Source: Plantago major (taxonomy: Eukaryota > Streptophyta > Magnoliopsida > Lamiales > Plantaginaceae). Taken from it: a stretch of DNA of 64,000 nt. The stretch spans positions 25,954,667 to 26,018,666 of the forward strand of contig CM048842.1 in NCBI GenBank assembly GCA_026545765.1. The letters are read 5' to 3'. Below, piece by piece: positions 35,651 to 47,958 of the stretch. The first letter of the stretch is position 1. The number at the start of each line of letters is the position of its first letter. The position numbers and the translations under genes are program-made. The notes below the pieces were generated by a model, which had not been told where the DNA came from, did no database searches, and saw only the letters and a program-made list of their open reading frames with translations.

Positions 35651-36679
35651 TGATATGCTTAAATTACTACTTAGGAAACAAGTAGAAAGTAGTTGCTGTA
35701 AATAGACAATGCTAACCGCAAGGTCGTTCGCTAAGGAATCAATTAGGCTATCGCAACGATTGAAAACAAACAGTTACTTGCGAAACAATGTTGATTTGTT
35801 TGAATCCGAGTACTTCTTAAAACTAGAAAACGGAAATTGACAATGTAGTTGTTTGTAAGAATGAGGTAGGAGGAAAACAGTAGTTACGATCAAGCAATGC
35901 TAATTCGCTCTAGGGATACGTTCATACTGTCACACGGTCGGTGTACAGAAAACTATCAATTCAACCTCTACCGAACGAGTTTGAAGATATTTGAACTAGA
36001 GTAATCGTGGATCGTCAATCCACGATTCTTAACCAAAACGTTTTCGAGAATCTTTGAACGAGAGTATTGAATTGAAAGGTTTTTATGAAGATCTTTGAAC
36101 GAGCCTAACCTATATGAATGATTTCGAACCCTAGAAGCGAATACGCAAAGCTATCACGCAACTACCATGTTCGGAGTGATTTAGCTACTCATAATCGAAG
36201 AAAGGATGAAAGAATACAAGATATTGCCCATGTTTAACATAAACAGAATGATAATTGAATGCAAGCTCAAACAATTCGAGAAACAGAGTAAGAACGAATT
36301 GAATAATATAAAACAATAGAGATTTACCACAATAACAGGGATTCGATATCAATCCTTCGATGAATAATCAAAATCAAGCTCCAAGTTGTTATCCATGTCA
36401 AAGTATGGATGTGTGGAGCTTTTTCTAACAAGTAGGTTTAGATCTAGGGAAAAGTGTGTTTTTTCACAATTGAATCAATATTCCAAGTAATTGTGTCTTG
36501 TTCTAACGAATAGAAAGGAGAAAAACTAAGTCTGGGCGAATGAGGAAACAAAACGCAGAAAAGCGGCGAAAAGAAGAAACTGGCGCCGCCAGTTTAGTCT
36601 ACAGATGAAACAGAGAGTTGCTGGCGTACACCAGTTTGATAACTATCATGGCCAGTTCTTCCAAAATGATCGCCAGTTC
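35651..36679 (-). repeat. Partial 5' LTR of element B
   Basis: It starts TGATATGCTTAAATT on the plus strand and aligns with the C-family LTRs (56215-57699 and 61075-62489) for the first 600-700 bases. Further on it resembles the E/A LTRs, with AACTGGCGCCGCCAGTT near 36579-36595. It is cut at about 36679, leaving some 1029 of an expected 1400 bases. Confidence 0.8.
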
Positions 36680-39600
36680 TGACAATCATCTCTGTGTCTC
36701 TGGCAAATCCACAGACTTCCTTGTAGGTTTTGGTGGGATTTCTCTTGACAAAATGCTTGACCAACAGATACTTTCCCCACTTCCAGGCATGCTCGATTAT
36801 GATATCTGATAGCTTGAAGTATTCATAAATGATCTTCAGATATCTGATGTCACCCTTGTATTGATCTTTAGTTAAGTAGAAGGACTCATAGGGTTCCACC
36901 GCAAGTCTTGCTCTTGTGCCTGTTCCAGTAATGTTGGGAATTCTATGCACATCATCTGGCTTTCCATAAGGACATTCATCAGAGAGGTCCTTCTTCATGG
37001 CTTCTGTTCTCTTGATTACTTCAAAATCCAACCATGCTTTGATGTGGTTGGTGTTAATCAAGATTGGCTTATCTTTTCTCCATGCCATGAGCTGTTTATG
37101 GATTGGTTCTGGAAACCTTGAATTTACCAGTAAGTGCTTGAGTTCCAGAATCCAGTAGCCATTCTTCTGATTAATGCACCTGTAGACAGAGGAATTGTTG
37201 TCATTCTTCACATACTCAATTTTGGCTTCTTTTGGCCTGAGTGGAAGTTGACTTTGTTCTTGCTTTCTCAGCCTGCTCCTTCTTTGTCTAGAATTCTCCT
37301 TTTGGGGGATTGCTTGAAGAACCACCCTGGATTGACTTGGTATTTCCAGAGGGTGTTTTAGCTGCTAAAGGCTTTGCAGCTATGGGCTCAGTTAGGCTAT
37401 CAATTTTCCTTTTTCTGTGAAGAGGAGCTTCATCTTCATCAGTTTCTTCATCATCATCAAGATCAATTCTTGTGAGACTTTTCCAGCCTTCTTCATTGCC
37501 CAGGGATTTGATTTGGCCTTCTTCTTCAGAAGATTCATCAATCCCTCTTACTTGTCTTCTCCTTGGACCCTTGGTACTCCTTGGAGGTCTTTTTGCCATG
37601 GCCCTTGTTACCATTGTAGTTTCTTCAGTTGGCTGCTGGGAAGTAGCTACTATTTGCAAAGCAGCTTGATTTGATGAGGGATCATTTATTCTGAGTGGTG
37701 GTTGGGAAGTTTTCTTGTTTCCTCTTCCTTTCTGAGCGGCACCAACTCTAGATTTCTTCTTTCCTTCCCCCTTATCTTGAGATCCAAATTCTTCCCCCTT
37801 AGTCATTGTTGACTGACTAAGTACCACAAAAGAATCTGAGAGAGACTCAAAATTCTTTTGCATGTAGTTGTAGGCAGTGACCAACTTCTGAAGTTTAGCC
37901 TTGAGCTCCTGATTTTGTTTGATAAGTCCATTTTCGATATCAGTGAGCTCTGCCAATGGGCCTAGTATGGCATCTGCTTTTCCAGCAGTGTAACTTGCCT
38001 CATGAAAAGCTTTTTCAGCTAATGACACATCATCGTCCCTTATCATTCCCAGATCCTTCTGAGCAATAACCATACTGGTTGTTCTTTGAGTGATGAGTTC
38101 TGTGAACTTCTTCATTTCTGAGGGGACGGAGGCAATTACATCTTTGTTTTGTGAAGACATCTCCTTTTTAAGATGTGCCAAAACTTGGTATCTATTCATG
38201 TATTCATGGGAGTGGACATTTGGCAGTTTGTTGAAAACTTTCGGAGAAAATAGCTTCCTTTTAAGATGAGAAACCGTCAAGTGTTCATTGCGGTATGCTG
38301 CCAAAGTCTTGTCTTCTTCATCATCTGAGTCTTCAGCCCAGTGATCTTCCTCCTATTGGAAATTTTCAAGATTTTCTAGTCCAGCAACCATCTCAGAGAT
38401 GGGATTCTTTCCTTTCTGAGAGGAGGATGGTATGTCTTTTGCTGGTGATGCAGCCTTAGCATCATGCTTTTCTTTAGATACTTCTTCAGTATCTAATTCC
38501 TTAGAAATAGCATTTACAACATCCTGGAGCTCTTAACCTCAGAGTAAGCTACTGTCTCTTGTAAGTATTGATCTTGTAGTTGATTGAGCTTATCTCTGGA
38601 TTTAACTAGCTCTTCTTCAAGTTGAAGATGGAGCTGTTGCTCTTCTTCCAACAGTTGTTTGAGTTGAGCAGTTCTGGTTTGATTATTTAATATCTTCTGA
38701 GTTGTTTCCTCAGAGTGCTCAACTACTTGTTCAGTAGTGTCTTTTTATTATTGGGATTGCTGTGAAGGATGGGTGGATTTCTGAGGAGATGGAGGAGGGG
38801 ATTGCTGTGATGTCCTCTCAGTGTGCTTTTCAGCAGCTGAGGCATTGTTTCCTTGTGGAATTCCTCCTGTCCCTGGTGCAGGGGCATCATCATCCTTTTT
38901 GTGATGGTCAGAGGGAGGTAAATCAAAGTTATTCTCATCTATTTCTTCCTCCTCATCGTCTTCAGATACAAGATTAATCACTTCAGGAATAGTGATCTTC
39001 TTCCCATTAACCTGTTCTTGTTCAGAAGGAATAAATTGTAGTGTCTGGGGCAGGACTGGCTTGAATGCCATCTGCAATCTTGTCTGACCATCTGCCTGTT
39101 TGAAGGCTTGCACCAATTTGTGTGCCACTTCCTTGGAAAAATCCTTACGCATTAAGGTCGCAACTTGATATTGTTCAGTAGGGAACATTGCGTGGATATA
39201 GTTTTCCAGATCAAGAGCTCGTGCTCGTCTTGTTGGTTGATCTGTGATTCTCAGTATTTCAGAGAGATCAGAGCACCTTAACCTTTGCCATTTCTTGAAG
39301 CATTTAATATGCTTTGGCAAGGAATGAGTCTTGAAGAAGGGAAGAAGGTTTTCATAGTCATCATTTGACTCCTTCTTGGCACTACTTTGAGCCTGAAAGA
39401 GAGAGTTTTGAATTAGTTTCAAAACTTGTGTAGATATCTGAGTTTTAGTGTAGTCAAGTATCTATGTTACCTGTGCAACAGCAACAGGCTCAGAAGGTTG
39501 GACTACTGAGGTTCCAGGTGCCTCATATATCTTGGTGTGAGGAGGAGACTTGGAAGTCTGATCCTCAGCATTTTGTCTTCCGTTTTAAACCTGAGAATCA

Positions 39601-42158
39601 TAACACTTAGGAAATTTTATTAAGAAAAATTCTATTTACAAAATCAGATATCGGAGAGGTCAATTACCTCCACTATTGGAGGCTCAGATACTTGTTGCTC
39701 AGAGACTTGTGCAGTCTCTAGAAATTTTTCTTGTGATGAAGGCTTTGATGCCTCATCAATTTCCATTTGTTGTGGGGATTGAGCGGGCAATTCCTCAAAG
39801 AACTTCTACTTCTTTTTGAACCTGTTAAGTAGAAAGTGTTAGTTTGAGAAAAATGATCAGAGATTTGTCTTTGAAGATTATAGGTATCTGAAATATATAT
39901 ATACCTTCTCAATAGAAGGCTCAGATACTTGTTCCACAGAGACTTTGTGAGTCTCTGGTTGATTCTCTGATGAGTTAGGCTTCTCAGCCTTATCATTTTC
40001 CTTCTCAGTTGGAGCCTATTAGAAATATCCACTTGATTAGTTAAGTGAATTAACAAATATCTGAAAAGTAATGTCTTAGGGAATTCTCTATCACCTGTAG
40101 CACAGGCTCAGATTCCTTAAGAGGTGAGGTAGTAGCCTCCTTCTCAGTCTCTGAGGCAAGCTTTTCAGTTTCCTCTTGTTCTTTTGTTTCTAATTCAGCT
40201 TGTAACAAAGAAATCTTTATAAGTAACAAGATTGATGAACATAAATATCACAAGTAGAGAGTTAAACCATTCAGCTACCTGAGCATTGTTAGGCTGATTG
40301 GTCTCTGGAACTTGTGACCCTTCTATGCTTTGGTCTTGCTGTTCCATTATGGCTTCTTTGTTTGATGTTTCTGGTACTTCAGACCTTTCCTGAGTGAGTG
40401 ACTCAGTTGCCTCCCTTGTTTGATCATGCTGAGCAGGTGTCTCAGTTTGATACCTCTCTAGGAGTTGGGGAACCTGCTTGTTTGCAGGATTTTCTACAGC
40501 ATGTTGCATAGCTGATATGTCGAAATGGAGTTCATTTACCATTTCATCAACCACTTGTGGCTGTTGTGGTTGTGGTTGTCTGGAAGCAGAAGTTTGAGCA
40601 GTTGAGAGCTCTTCCAGATTTTTAAGTGTGGTGTTGACATCAGCGTCTACCAACACTAGGTCACCACTCATCAGGGCTTCTTGAAGTTTTTTATACGTGA
40701 CTTTCCCTGATGGTGTGTTGGCACCAACAACCTTTGCTATAGGTTCTTGCTCAGCAACCTTTGAGCTGGTTGCTTTCTCAGCAACCTTGGACCTTTTGTT
40801 CTTCCCCTTTGCCTTGGTTACTTTTTCAGTAACCTTGGGGTCTGGGATTTTCTCCTCGTCCAATTCGTCATCGAAATCTGGAACAGAGTTATCAACAATC
40901 CCTGCTGCTTCTGCAGAAAGAGTTTGAAGTTTTTCAGCATTTATGAGTTCATCAACAAGGCTTTCGGCAATAGTCTTGACATTTCTGAAAGCACTTTCTC
41001 TTGCTGAATCTACTTGATCAGTAGCCGATGCCTCTTTTGCAGCATTGATGAGTTCATCTTTATTGATGAGTTCATCTACAGCGTCGTTAGGTATCTGGGA
41101 ATTGACAACCTCAATGGGTGTGCCTTCTGATTTTCCAGCAGACTTCTTCCGTGAAGTTCTGGGCTTCTTGGTCACAACTTTTCCCTCAGATACCTCTTCA
41201 GTCTTTCGCTTCTTGGAACCTTTCTGAGATCCAGTAACCTTTTTCATCATGTTTGTATACTCATATTTGTAGAGTAGGTTACTATTGGCAATATCTGTCG
41301 TCTCTCTGAGCTCAATGCCAAGACATTCCAGTAAGTAGCAAATTTTCAGTCCATAGCTTACTGTGGCTTTTGGCTCAGCAAGGCCCTTAACAATTTTAGG
41401 CTCAAAGCCTTGTATCTTCTTCAAAAATTTCATGAAGGCGTACTTCCCCCAATTAAAAGGGTTTTCCAGCCTTTTTTCTTGTTGACTCAACAAGAACAAC
41501 ATCATCCAGCGTTCTTGGCTTATCTGGTCAGCACCTCCTTGTAGACCATCAAAGCCTCTGTGAAGGATACATGCCAACACATCCCAGTCGACCAAAAGAT
41601 GTCTGGTCCTTATGTCAGCAAGCTTAAAGTCAATGGGTGTGTCTGGTTTGTCAAGATCTCACACATTACTGTATAGTTGCTTCACACCTTCAAGAAGATC
41701 TTCATCCTTGGTGTCAATTTCAAAATCCTTTCCAAGATTTTGAAGTTCAAACAGCTCACAGAAAGCTGTTTCGTCCAACAGGATTTCTTGACCTTGGACT
41801 TTGGTCTTGATAGACACTATCTCAGTGCCTTCAGAGATGTTGGAAATAATTGTCGAGTTGTTGTAAAACTCGTAACATCCAAAGGAAGAAACTCCACCGG
41901 AAGAGATAGAAAGCCCTTGATTTTTGCCTTTTCAAGCATATCAAGTACCAACTTCCTGTCAGTCTGGTTTTCTATTGCAGCTACCAGGTATTCCTCAATC
42001 ATGGCACCACCCCAAATCATCCTATGATTTGAAGTCCAATGATCAGGGTCGAATTCTCCGATAAACCGATTGTTTGTTATAACTAGCACTGGTGCTTGCT
42101 TTTCAGCGGTACCAGTGGAGGATTGAGATTTCAGTGTAGAAGAATTCTTTGGGGCCAT
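36680..42158 (-). pseudogene. Env-like gene of element G with five short sense introns and duplicated exons
   Basis: Starts at ATG 42158 (MAPKNSSTLKSQ). The N-terminal part (about 42158-41200) resembles the plant transposon protein domain: FDPDHWTSNHRMIWGG, LLVDWDVLACILHRG, NPFNWGKYAFMKFL. A shift near 41880 and a TGA near 41660 break it. A basic stretch with SKKRKTEEV and KKPRTSRKKS looks nuclear-localisation-like. Long acidic and coiled-coil-like segments follow. Between 40279 and 39392, introns at 40199-40278, 40016-40094, 39822-39904, 39591-39667 and 39393-39470 (77-83 bp) separate small exons of 105, 111, 154 and 120 bp, which end in related SEP-type motifs. After 39392 come ORFs to 38748, 38304-37288 and 37325-36594, in differing frames. 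Function unknown. Confidence 0.75.
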
Positions 42159-42348
42159 CTCTTTATATATTGTAGAGAATTTGGATTGGTGTTTGAAAGA
42201 GATTTGATTCAGTAATTCTTTGCAGAAAAACTTAATCTTGATCTGCAGAGATTGTAGAAGGTTTGCAGAGAATCAAGAGAAGGTTTTGCTATTTTTGTGC
42301 AAGTCTGAATGTTGGATTAGGCGAAAATGATCTCTTTTGCCAAAATCC

Positions 42349-42358
42349 TATATATATA
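42349..42358 (-). promoter_or_regulatory. Candidate internal TATA box upstream of the env-like gene of G
   Basis: CTATATATATAG on the minus strand, about 190 bases before the env-like ATG at 42158 and 570 bases after the end of pol (42930). The intervening region has no ORF. The position would suit a separate env-like transcript. It is a weak, AT-rich signal and could be chance. Confidence 0.35.
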
Positions 42359-42929
42359 GCAACGTAATTCTAACAAACATATACACACAAACTGGTTTTG
42401 TATGTATGTATCTGTGAATTGCAGTGAGGCGTGGGTAAAAGTTTGTTCGGCATTAAATGCATAGTGGGCCACGTCTGAATTTCAACAGTCCACTATTTAC
42501 AGAGAATTAATTTCGTCCGTTAAGATCAAATGCATATTTCATCAAGGGTTAATATTGCTTCTTCAGCAATGATCACAATCAGCAATTAATGAATTTTGGC
42601 AATTTGCTATCTGAATCACAATTCTGTGTGACTAAGAACACTGTTTGTATCTGAGTCTATCTCATACTCAATATTTGTCCAAGTTTTACACAAAGATAGA
42701 AATAATACAAATTTCAAGAGAGTAGTTGACTGCAGACAGTTGTACTATTCTCTTTTGTGTTCCCCTCATCGAGTGAACTAGATATCCGAGTTCGCCTCGT
42801 AGATCTTAAGTCGCCTTTTGCTCTTTAGCCTTTTTGACTTCGGATACCTGCCCAGCTTTCTTTCTCTTCTCTGGATACCCGTTCCAGATACCTCTTCTCT
42901 GGATGCCCGTTCCAGCTTTCTGAACTCTT

Positions 42930-44714
42930 TCAGTTCGTTGGTAGTTTCATTAGTCCAAGACTATGTCTTAAGGCTAAGAATCTACTTTCTTGTAGTGGCT
43001 TAGTGAAGATATCTACAAGTTGGTCTTCAGTGCCAATCTTGAGTATCTCTATATTGCCCTGTTCAACATGGTCTATGATGAAGTGATGTCTAAGATCAAT
43101 ATGCTTTGTTCTGGCATGAAATTTAGGATTCTGTGTAATCGAAATAGCACTTGTGTTGTCACTGAAAATGGGAGTTTTCTTCTCATCGAGTTCATAGTCT
43201 TTAAGTTGTTGTTGTATCCACAGAATTTATGTTGCACAACAACCAGCAGCAATATATTCAGCCTCTGTGGTAGAAGTTGCAATTGAGTTTTGCTTCTTGC
43301 TAAACCACGAGACAAGTCTAGTACCCAGAAACTGACAGGTTTCTGAGGTGCTTTTCCTATCTAGCAGTGATCCAGCATAATCAGCGTCTGAGTACCCAGC
43401 TAAACTCAAACTGCTTTCTTTAGCATACCACAATCCTACATCTATTGTACCTTTTACATACCTTAATATTTTCATAGCAACGTTGTAGTGTGTTTGCATC
43501 GGATTTGTCTGAAATCTAGCACACACTCCAACGGCGTATTGAATATCAGGTCTACTTGCAGTGGGGTAAAGTAGTGAAACTATCAATTTCCTATACTTAT
43601 GTGCTTCCACACTTTTATCTGATTCAGTATTGGTCATTTTGGTTCCAATGCTCATAGGTATCTTAGCATTCTTTTCAGAAGGCTTAAGATTGAATTTTGT
43701 GAGCATATCTTTTGCATACTTTGTTTGACTAATGAATATTCCATCATTGAGTTGCTTGACTTGCAATCCTAGAAAATAATTCATTTCTCGCATCATGCTC
43801 ATCTCAAACTTGCTTTTCATGAGATTTGCAAAGTCATTACAAAGTTGCTTGTCCTTAGATCCAAATATGATGTCATCAAAATATACTTGAACTAAGAGTA
43901 GTTTTCCGTCATGATTTAAGGTAAATAAAGTTTTATCAACTTCACCTTTCTTGAAACCACTTTCCAGAAGGTATTTGGCCAAAGTGTCATACCATGCTCT
44001 TGGAGCCTGTTTCAGTCCATACAGAGCTTTCTGTAGTTTATAGACCATTCTGCTTTCTGAGGAAACTTCAAAGCCAGGTGGTTGCTCAACATAAACTTCT
44101 TCTGCAAGTTCACCGTTCAAGAATGCACTTTTGATATCCATCTGATAAACTTTAAAATCTTTATGAGCTGCAAAGGCTAGAAAGAGTCTTATTGCATCCA
44201 ATCTCGCAACTGGTGCATATGACTCATCAAAATCTAAGCCTTCAGTCTGGGTAAATCCCTTGGCAACCAATCTTGCTTTGTTTCTGGTTATTTCACCAGA
44301 TTCATTCATCTTGTTTCTGAAAACCCATTTAGTTCCAATCACAGATATTCCTTCTAAAAATGGAACTAGTTTCCAGACTTTGTTTCTCTCAAATTGATCC
44401 AACTCTTCTTGCATTGCAGAGATCCAGTCTTGGTCTCCTAATGCTTCTTCTATATTTTTAGGTTCAATATCTGAGATGAAACATCCAAAGAGAGAATTAG
44501 CATTTTCAGCTATTGCTCTCCTAGTCCTAACACCTTGATTAATTGGTCCAATCACATCTTTTGCAGGATGATCCTTGATCCATCTCATCATAGGTTTAGT
44601 GCTAGTAGGATCAATATCCAAATGATTTGAATGTGAATCACTAGGATTTTGATTTGATACTTTTTCAAGATTCAAGACATTTTGCTCCTCGTAAGGGCAA
44701 TTAATGTCCGACAC
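42930..44714 (-). pseudogene. Reverse transcriptase and RNase H of element G
   Basis: A 495-codon ORF with the copia RT series: [69 protein letters not shown] and the active site [12 protein letters not shown]. RNase H follows with [18 protein letters not shown] and [14 protein letters not shown] at 43227-43229 interrupts RNase H, but the same frame continues through SDNTSAI- and TKHIDLRHHF-like sequence to a natural TGA at 42930-42932. DDIIFGS is typical of Sireviruses. Confidence 0.92.
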
Positions 44715-44728
44715 TTGTTCGGTTTGAG

Positions 44729-45856
44729 CTATCCGAACATGTCTTTCGTAGAGATTGTTTCAGAGATAGCTTCATGATGAATATCTTCGCCCATTTCTGG
44801 AAGTTTTATAGGAAATTCTTCATCATGTTTGTGAGTCATCTTGTTGTTACTAGGCATATCAAGCTTTTCTACGTCAGAGTCATCCTCACTTTCCGTAATG
44901 ATGTTTTTCCTTTCTGAGGATTCTTCTTCAGAATCCCTCAGCATTAGTTCTTTGAACCTTTCTGAGAGTTCATCATTAGGAGGTGTTTTCTTACTTCCTT
45001 CATAGAATACAACATGAACTGATTCTTCAATTTTCTTTGTTCTTTTGTTGTAAACTCTGTAGGCTTTGCTATTCGTGGAATAACCAAGAAATACACCTTC
45101 ATCTGCCTTTGGTTGAAATGTTCTCAAATAATCTTTCCCATTGTTTAGAACAAAACATCTACAGCCAAATACTCTCAGATGTTTGATATTAGGGGGTCTA
45201 CCAACCAAGACTTCATAACGGGTCTTGTCATGGTGTTTGTTTATTAAACATCTGTTCTGAGTGTAGCAGGCTGTGTTTACAGCTTCAACCCAATAAATTT
45301 CACTTATTTCAGTGTCAGCTAGCATCGTCCTTGCAACTTCTTTAAGGGTTCTATTTTTCCTTTCTGCAACACCTTTTGTTGAGGTGTTCTTACAGAGGAA
45401 AGTTGGTGTTGTATACCTTTGCAGGTACAAAACTCCTTTATGTACTGGTTGACAAACTCAGTACCATGGTCTGTTCTGATTGCAGATACCTTGTCACTTT
45501 TCATGACTTCAAGCTTTTTCAGCAAGTTTGGTATCTCTACCCTGGCATCAGATTTGTGTTTCAGAAAGACAACCCAAGTGAATCTTGAGAAGTCATCTAC
45601 AACAACCGTATTCATACTTCTTTCTCGCATAACTAGTTACGATGATTCAAAAGATCCATGTGTAATAGTTGCGTTGGTCTAACACTAGAGTGTCCGATTT
45701 TGACTTGAAAGAGATCTTAGATTGTTTCCCCATCCGACAAAGTGTAATGTATACCATCCTTTCCGAAGATGTTCGAAGGCCAACCACTAACTCTTTCTTG
45801 GCAAGTCTGCTCGTAGTTTTGAAGTTCAAGTGACTCATTCTTTTGTGCCATAACAA
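44729..45856 (-). pseudogene. Integrase of element G, with GAG-pre-integrase domain
   Basis: 45647-45856 carries the His-rich MLWHKRMSHLNF motif of the copia pre-integrase zinc region. 45319-45630 is the core with VVVDDFSRFTWV (first Asp), IRTDHGTEFVN (second Asp) and VRTPQQ. 44729-45430 has GVAERKNRTL (catalytic Glu), HLRVFGCRCFVL and a C-terminal part FLGYSTNSKAYRVYN. The three ORFs are in different frames. Confidence 0.88.
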
Positions 45857-46265
45857 GGTTCTTCAGGTGACCAGATTGACTCACCATGAGACATTCTTCA
45901 GTTGTGGCAGATGTCCAATCGGCAACATAAAGACTGCCTTTCCGCCGAGCAACCAAGACTGTCTGCTTTGACTCATTGTCAATTAGTTTGCAGTATTTTG
46001 CTTTGAATTTTATAGTAAAACCTTTGTCTGCAAACTGGCTCATGCTAAATAGATTATATTTCAAATCCTTAACATGTAATACGTCAGTGATTGTTAATGT
46101 TCCCAATTTGACGTTGCCAAATCCCAAAGAGGGATTTAATTCTTCTCCAGCAAATCTGATATCTGATCCTGTGTTGCAAGCTTTGTAATCGACCAGATTT
46201 GCTTTGTCTCCTGTCATGTGCTTTCCGCATCCACTATCAAATAGCCATTGTGCTTTAGTCTAGGA
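45717..46265 (-). pseudogene. Aspartic protease region of element G
   Basis: Just before the Met at 46217 the frame reads LFDSGCGKHMTGD, the copia protease active site (D-S-G). The following KVKLGTLTITDVLHVKDLKYNL-type block (NVKLGTLTITDVLHV) and LFSMSQFADKGF are standard for copia protease. The ORF to 45717 then leads into the pre-integrase region across a frame break. Confidence 0.85.
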
Positions 46266-46295
46266 AGCATTCTGCACACAACAGGAAACAGGAGA

Positions 46296-47875
46296 TTAGG
46301 TTCTCAATTTACAATTGGAATCATCAGGATTAAACAATCTTCCAGTAGGAATCCATTTTTGAATGAATTTCCTTGGAACATTCTTTTGTCTGATAGGAAC
46401 ATAAGGAGGAATTCTAATTGAATGATTATCATTATTAAGAATTGTTTTCTTCCTTGGTGTATTCCTAGGTGCTCCATGATTTTTGTCCTCAGGAACCCAC
46501 AGAACCCAGTTCACTGAATATTTCATCCAACTGATGAGCTCCTGATAATATCCTTGATCCTTTCTGTCATCCACTTTCCTAAGAGACTTTTCTGTTTTCA
46601 CCAATCCTTTTTCACTGTATGAGGAATAACTGTCTTTCCCATGGAATATCATTTCATTCTTTTCTGAAATAAGTCGAGCCCATTATATCATGAGTAACTC
46701 CACATAATTGATGAGTCATCCGAATTGTCATCTTTCGTAATCATCCTAACGCAGAGCATTCAAATAGTTTGATTTTCTTCTTTCTTCTTCTCTATGGCTT
46801 TTACTTCTTCTTCTTGAAATTTCATCTTAGTTTGTCAATCCTTCATGACTTGTTTAATTCTCAATAATAGAAATAGATATCGCTTTCAATTTATGCTTCG
46901 AAGACATGATGCTTTTTCGAAATGGGTTTGTTCAATTCAGCTTTGCATATTTTTGTACTGGTGATAGTTTGAGCCTAGATGCTTTTTCAGCTTCTCTTTG
47001 GCTTTTCTTCTCTCAATTTCTCGACTGACATATTTGCTCATTTGCTTTGCAGCAAGAGCATCCTCAGTCTCTTCGTTTCTTTTCTTCTTTTCAGAAGTTC
47101 CTTGAGCAACTAGAGCAATGTTCTGCAACTTTTCAGTTGTTTGTTCTCTTTGTGTTGTCTCATAATCTACCATAGCAAGATGTGAGAAGAGTTCCACTAG
47201 AGTAATATTTGGCATTCCTTGATTAAAATAAAAGAATTTGGTATGCTCCCAGTTGTGGTTAAGACTTCTGACAATAGTCTTAATCTTTTCTGACTGGGAG
47301 TATCTGTTGCTTTCCCCAAGTGCTGCCATATCACTCATGAGAGTGTTAAATCTGAAATCAAGTTCTTCCAGAGTTTCAGTGGGTCCTTGTTTGAAATTTT
47401 GAAATTTCAACTTGAGAACTTCGAACTTGTTTTCTTTGGTTTTCTATGTTCCGGCACAGATTTCTTCAATCATTGCGTGCAACTTGCCGTTTAGCACCCC
47501 ACGCTTTAATCAGATGTGCTCAGTGTCGATCCGATGATGATATTAGGAGGTAGACCCTCCAGACGAGGCCTCGTGGCCTCTTCCGCTGTCCAGAGGTCTC
47601 TGGCTTTGGTTCAGAATAACTTGACTAGTAGATCTCCCACTTGTTGACGCATCGGTTTGTGAAGATCGTTCGCTTTGATCTCTGTCTCTACCATTAGAAA
47701 CCTCCATGACTTGTTTGAGTTGTTGAATGACTATTGGGCCGTTCTTTATTACTTCGATCATTTCGTCACTTATGGCTTCAAGGTGGAGCATCATGTTATT
47801 TTTCCATTTCTCGTAGTTCTCTGGTTTGAGAACGGGTGCATCACTCAGAGACATTCCTGCACACTTAACACACAA
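46296..47875 (-). pseudogene. Gag of element G (broken)
   Basis: 47543-47875 has LKPENYEKWKNNMMLHL, the N-terminal copia gag block. 46937-47410 has FQNFKQGPTETLEEL, IVRSLNHNWEHTKF and a lysine-rich tail, resembling the UBN2/retrotran gag family. 46296-46652 has WIPTGRLFNPDD, found before protease in copia polyproteins. I do not see a CX2CX4HX4C zinc knuckle. 46653-46936 contains stops. Confidence 0.7.
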
Positions 47876-47958
47876 ATTAAATAGTCCTCGAAAATGGACA
47901 AAGTTCCTTCACCTATCTGGGATCTAGGTTCAGTGCAGAAGGCTTGTGAACCTCCTGA

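Larger units (their letters stand above)
29699..36679 (-). mobile_element. Element B: Athila-like Ty3/gypsy element with pol, capsid region lost
   Basis: Minus-strand order from the right is partial 5' LTR, primer site, a gag with only its C-terminal part, protease, RT, RNase H, integrase and a 3' noncoding region that joins the A-type LTR at 29698. The 5' LTR is C-like at its R/U5 side, while the 3' noncoding region is A/E-like. The right boundary lies inside the LTR at about 36679, where it meets the env-like gene of G, so a deletion or recombination formed that junction. Confidence 0.8.

Noticed and set aside
36680-42158. Host gene interpretation of the intron-containing region
   Set aside because: It follows pol of G on the same strand and begins with a transposon-type domain, so I treat it as the element's env-like gene. 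A captured host part inside it remains possible and is raised as a finding.
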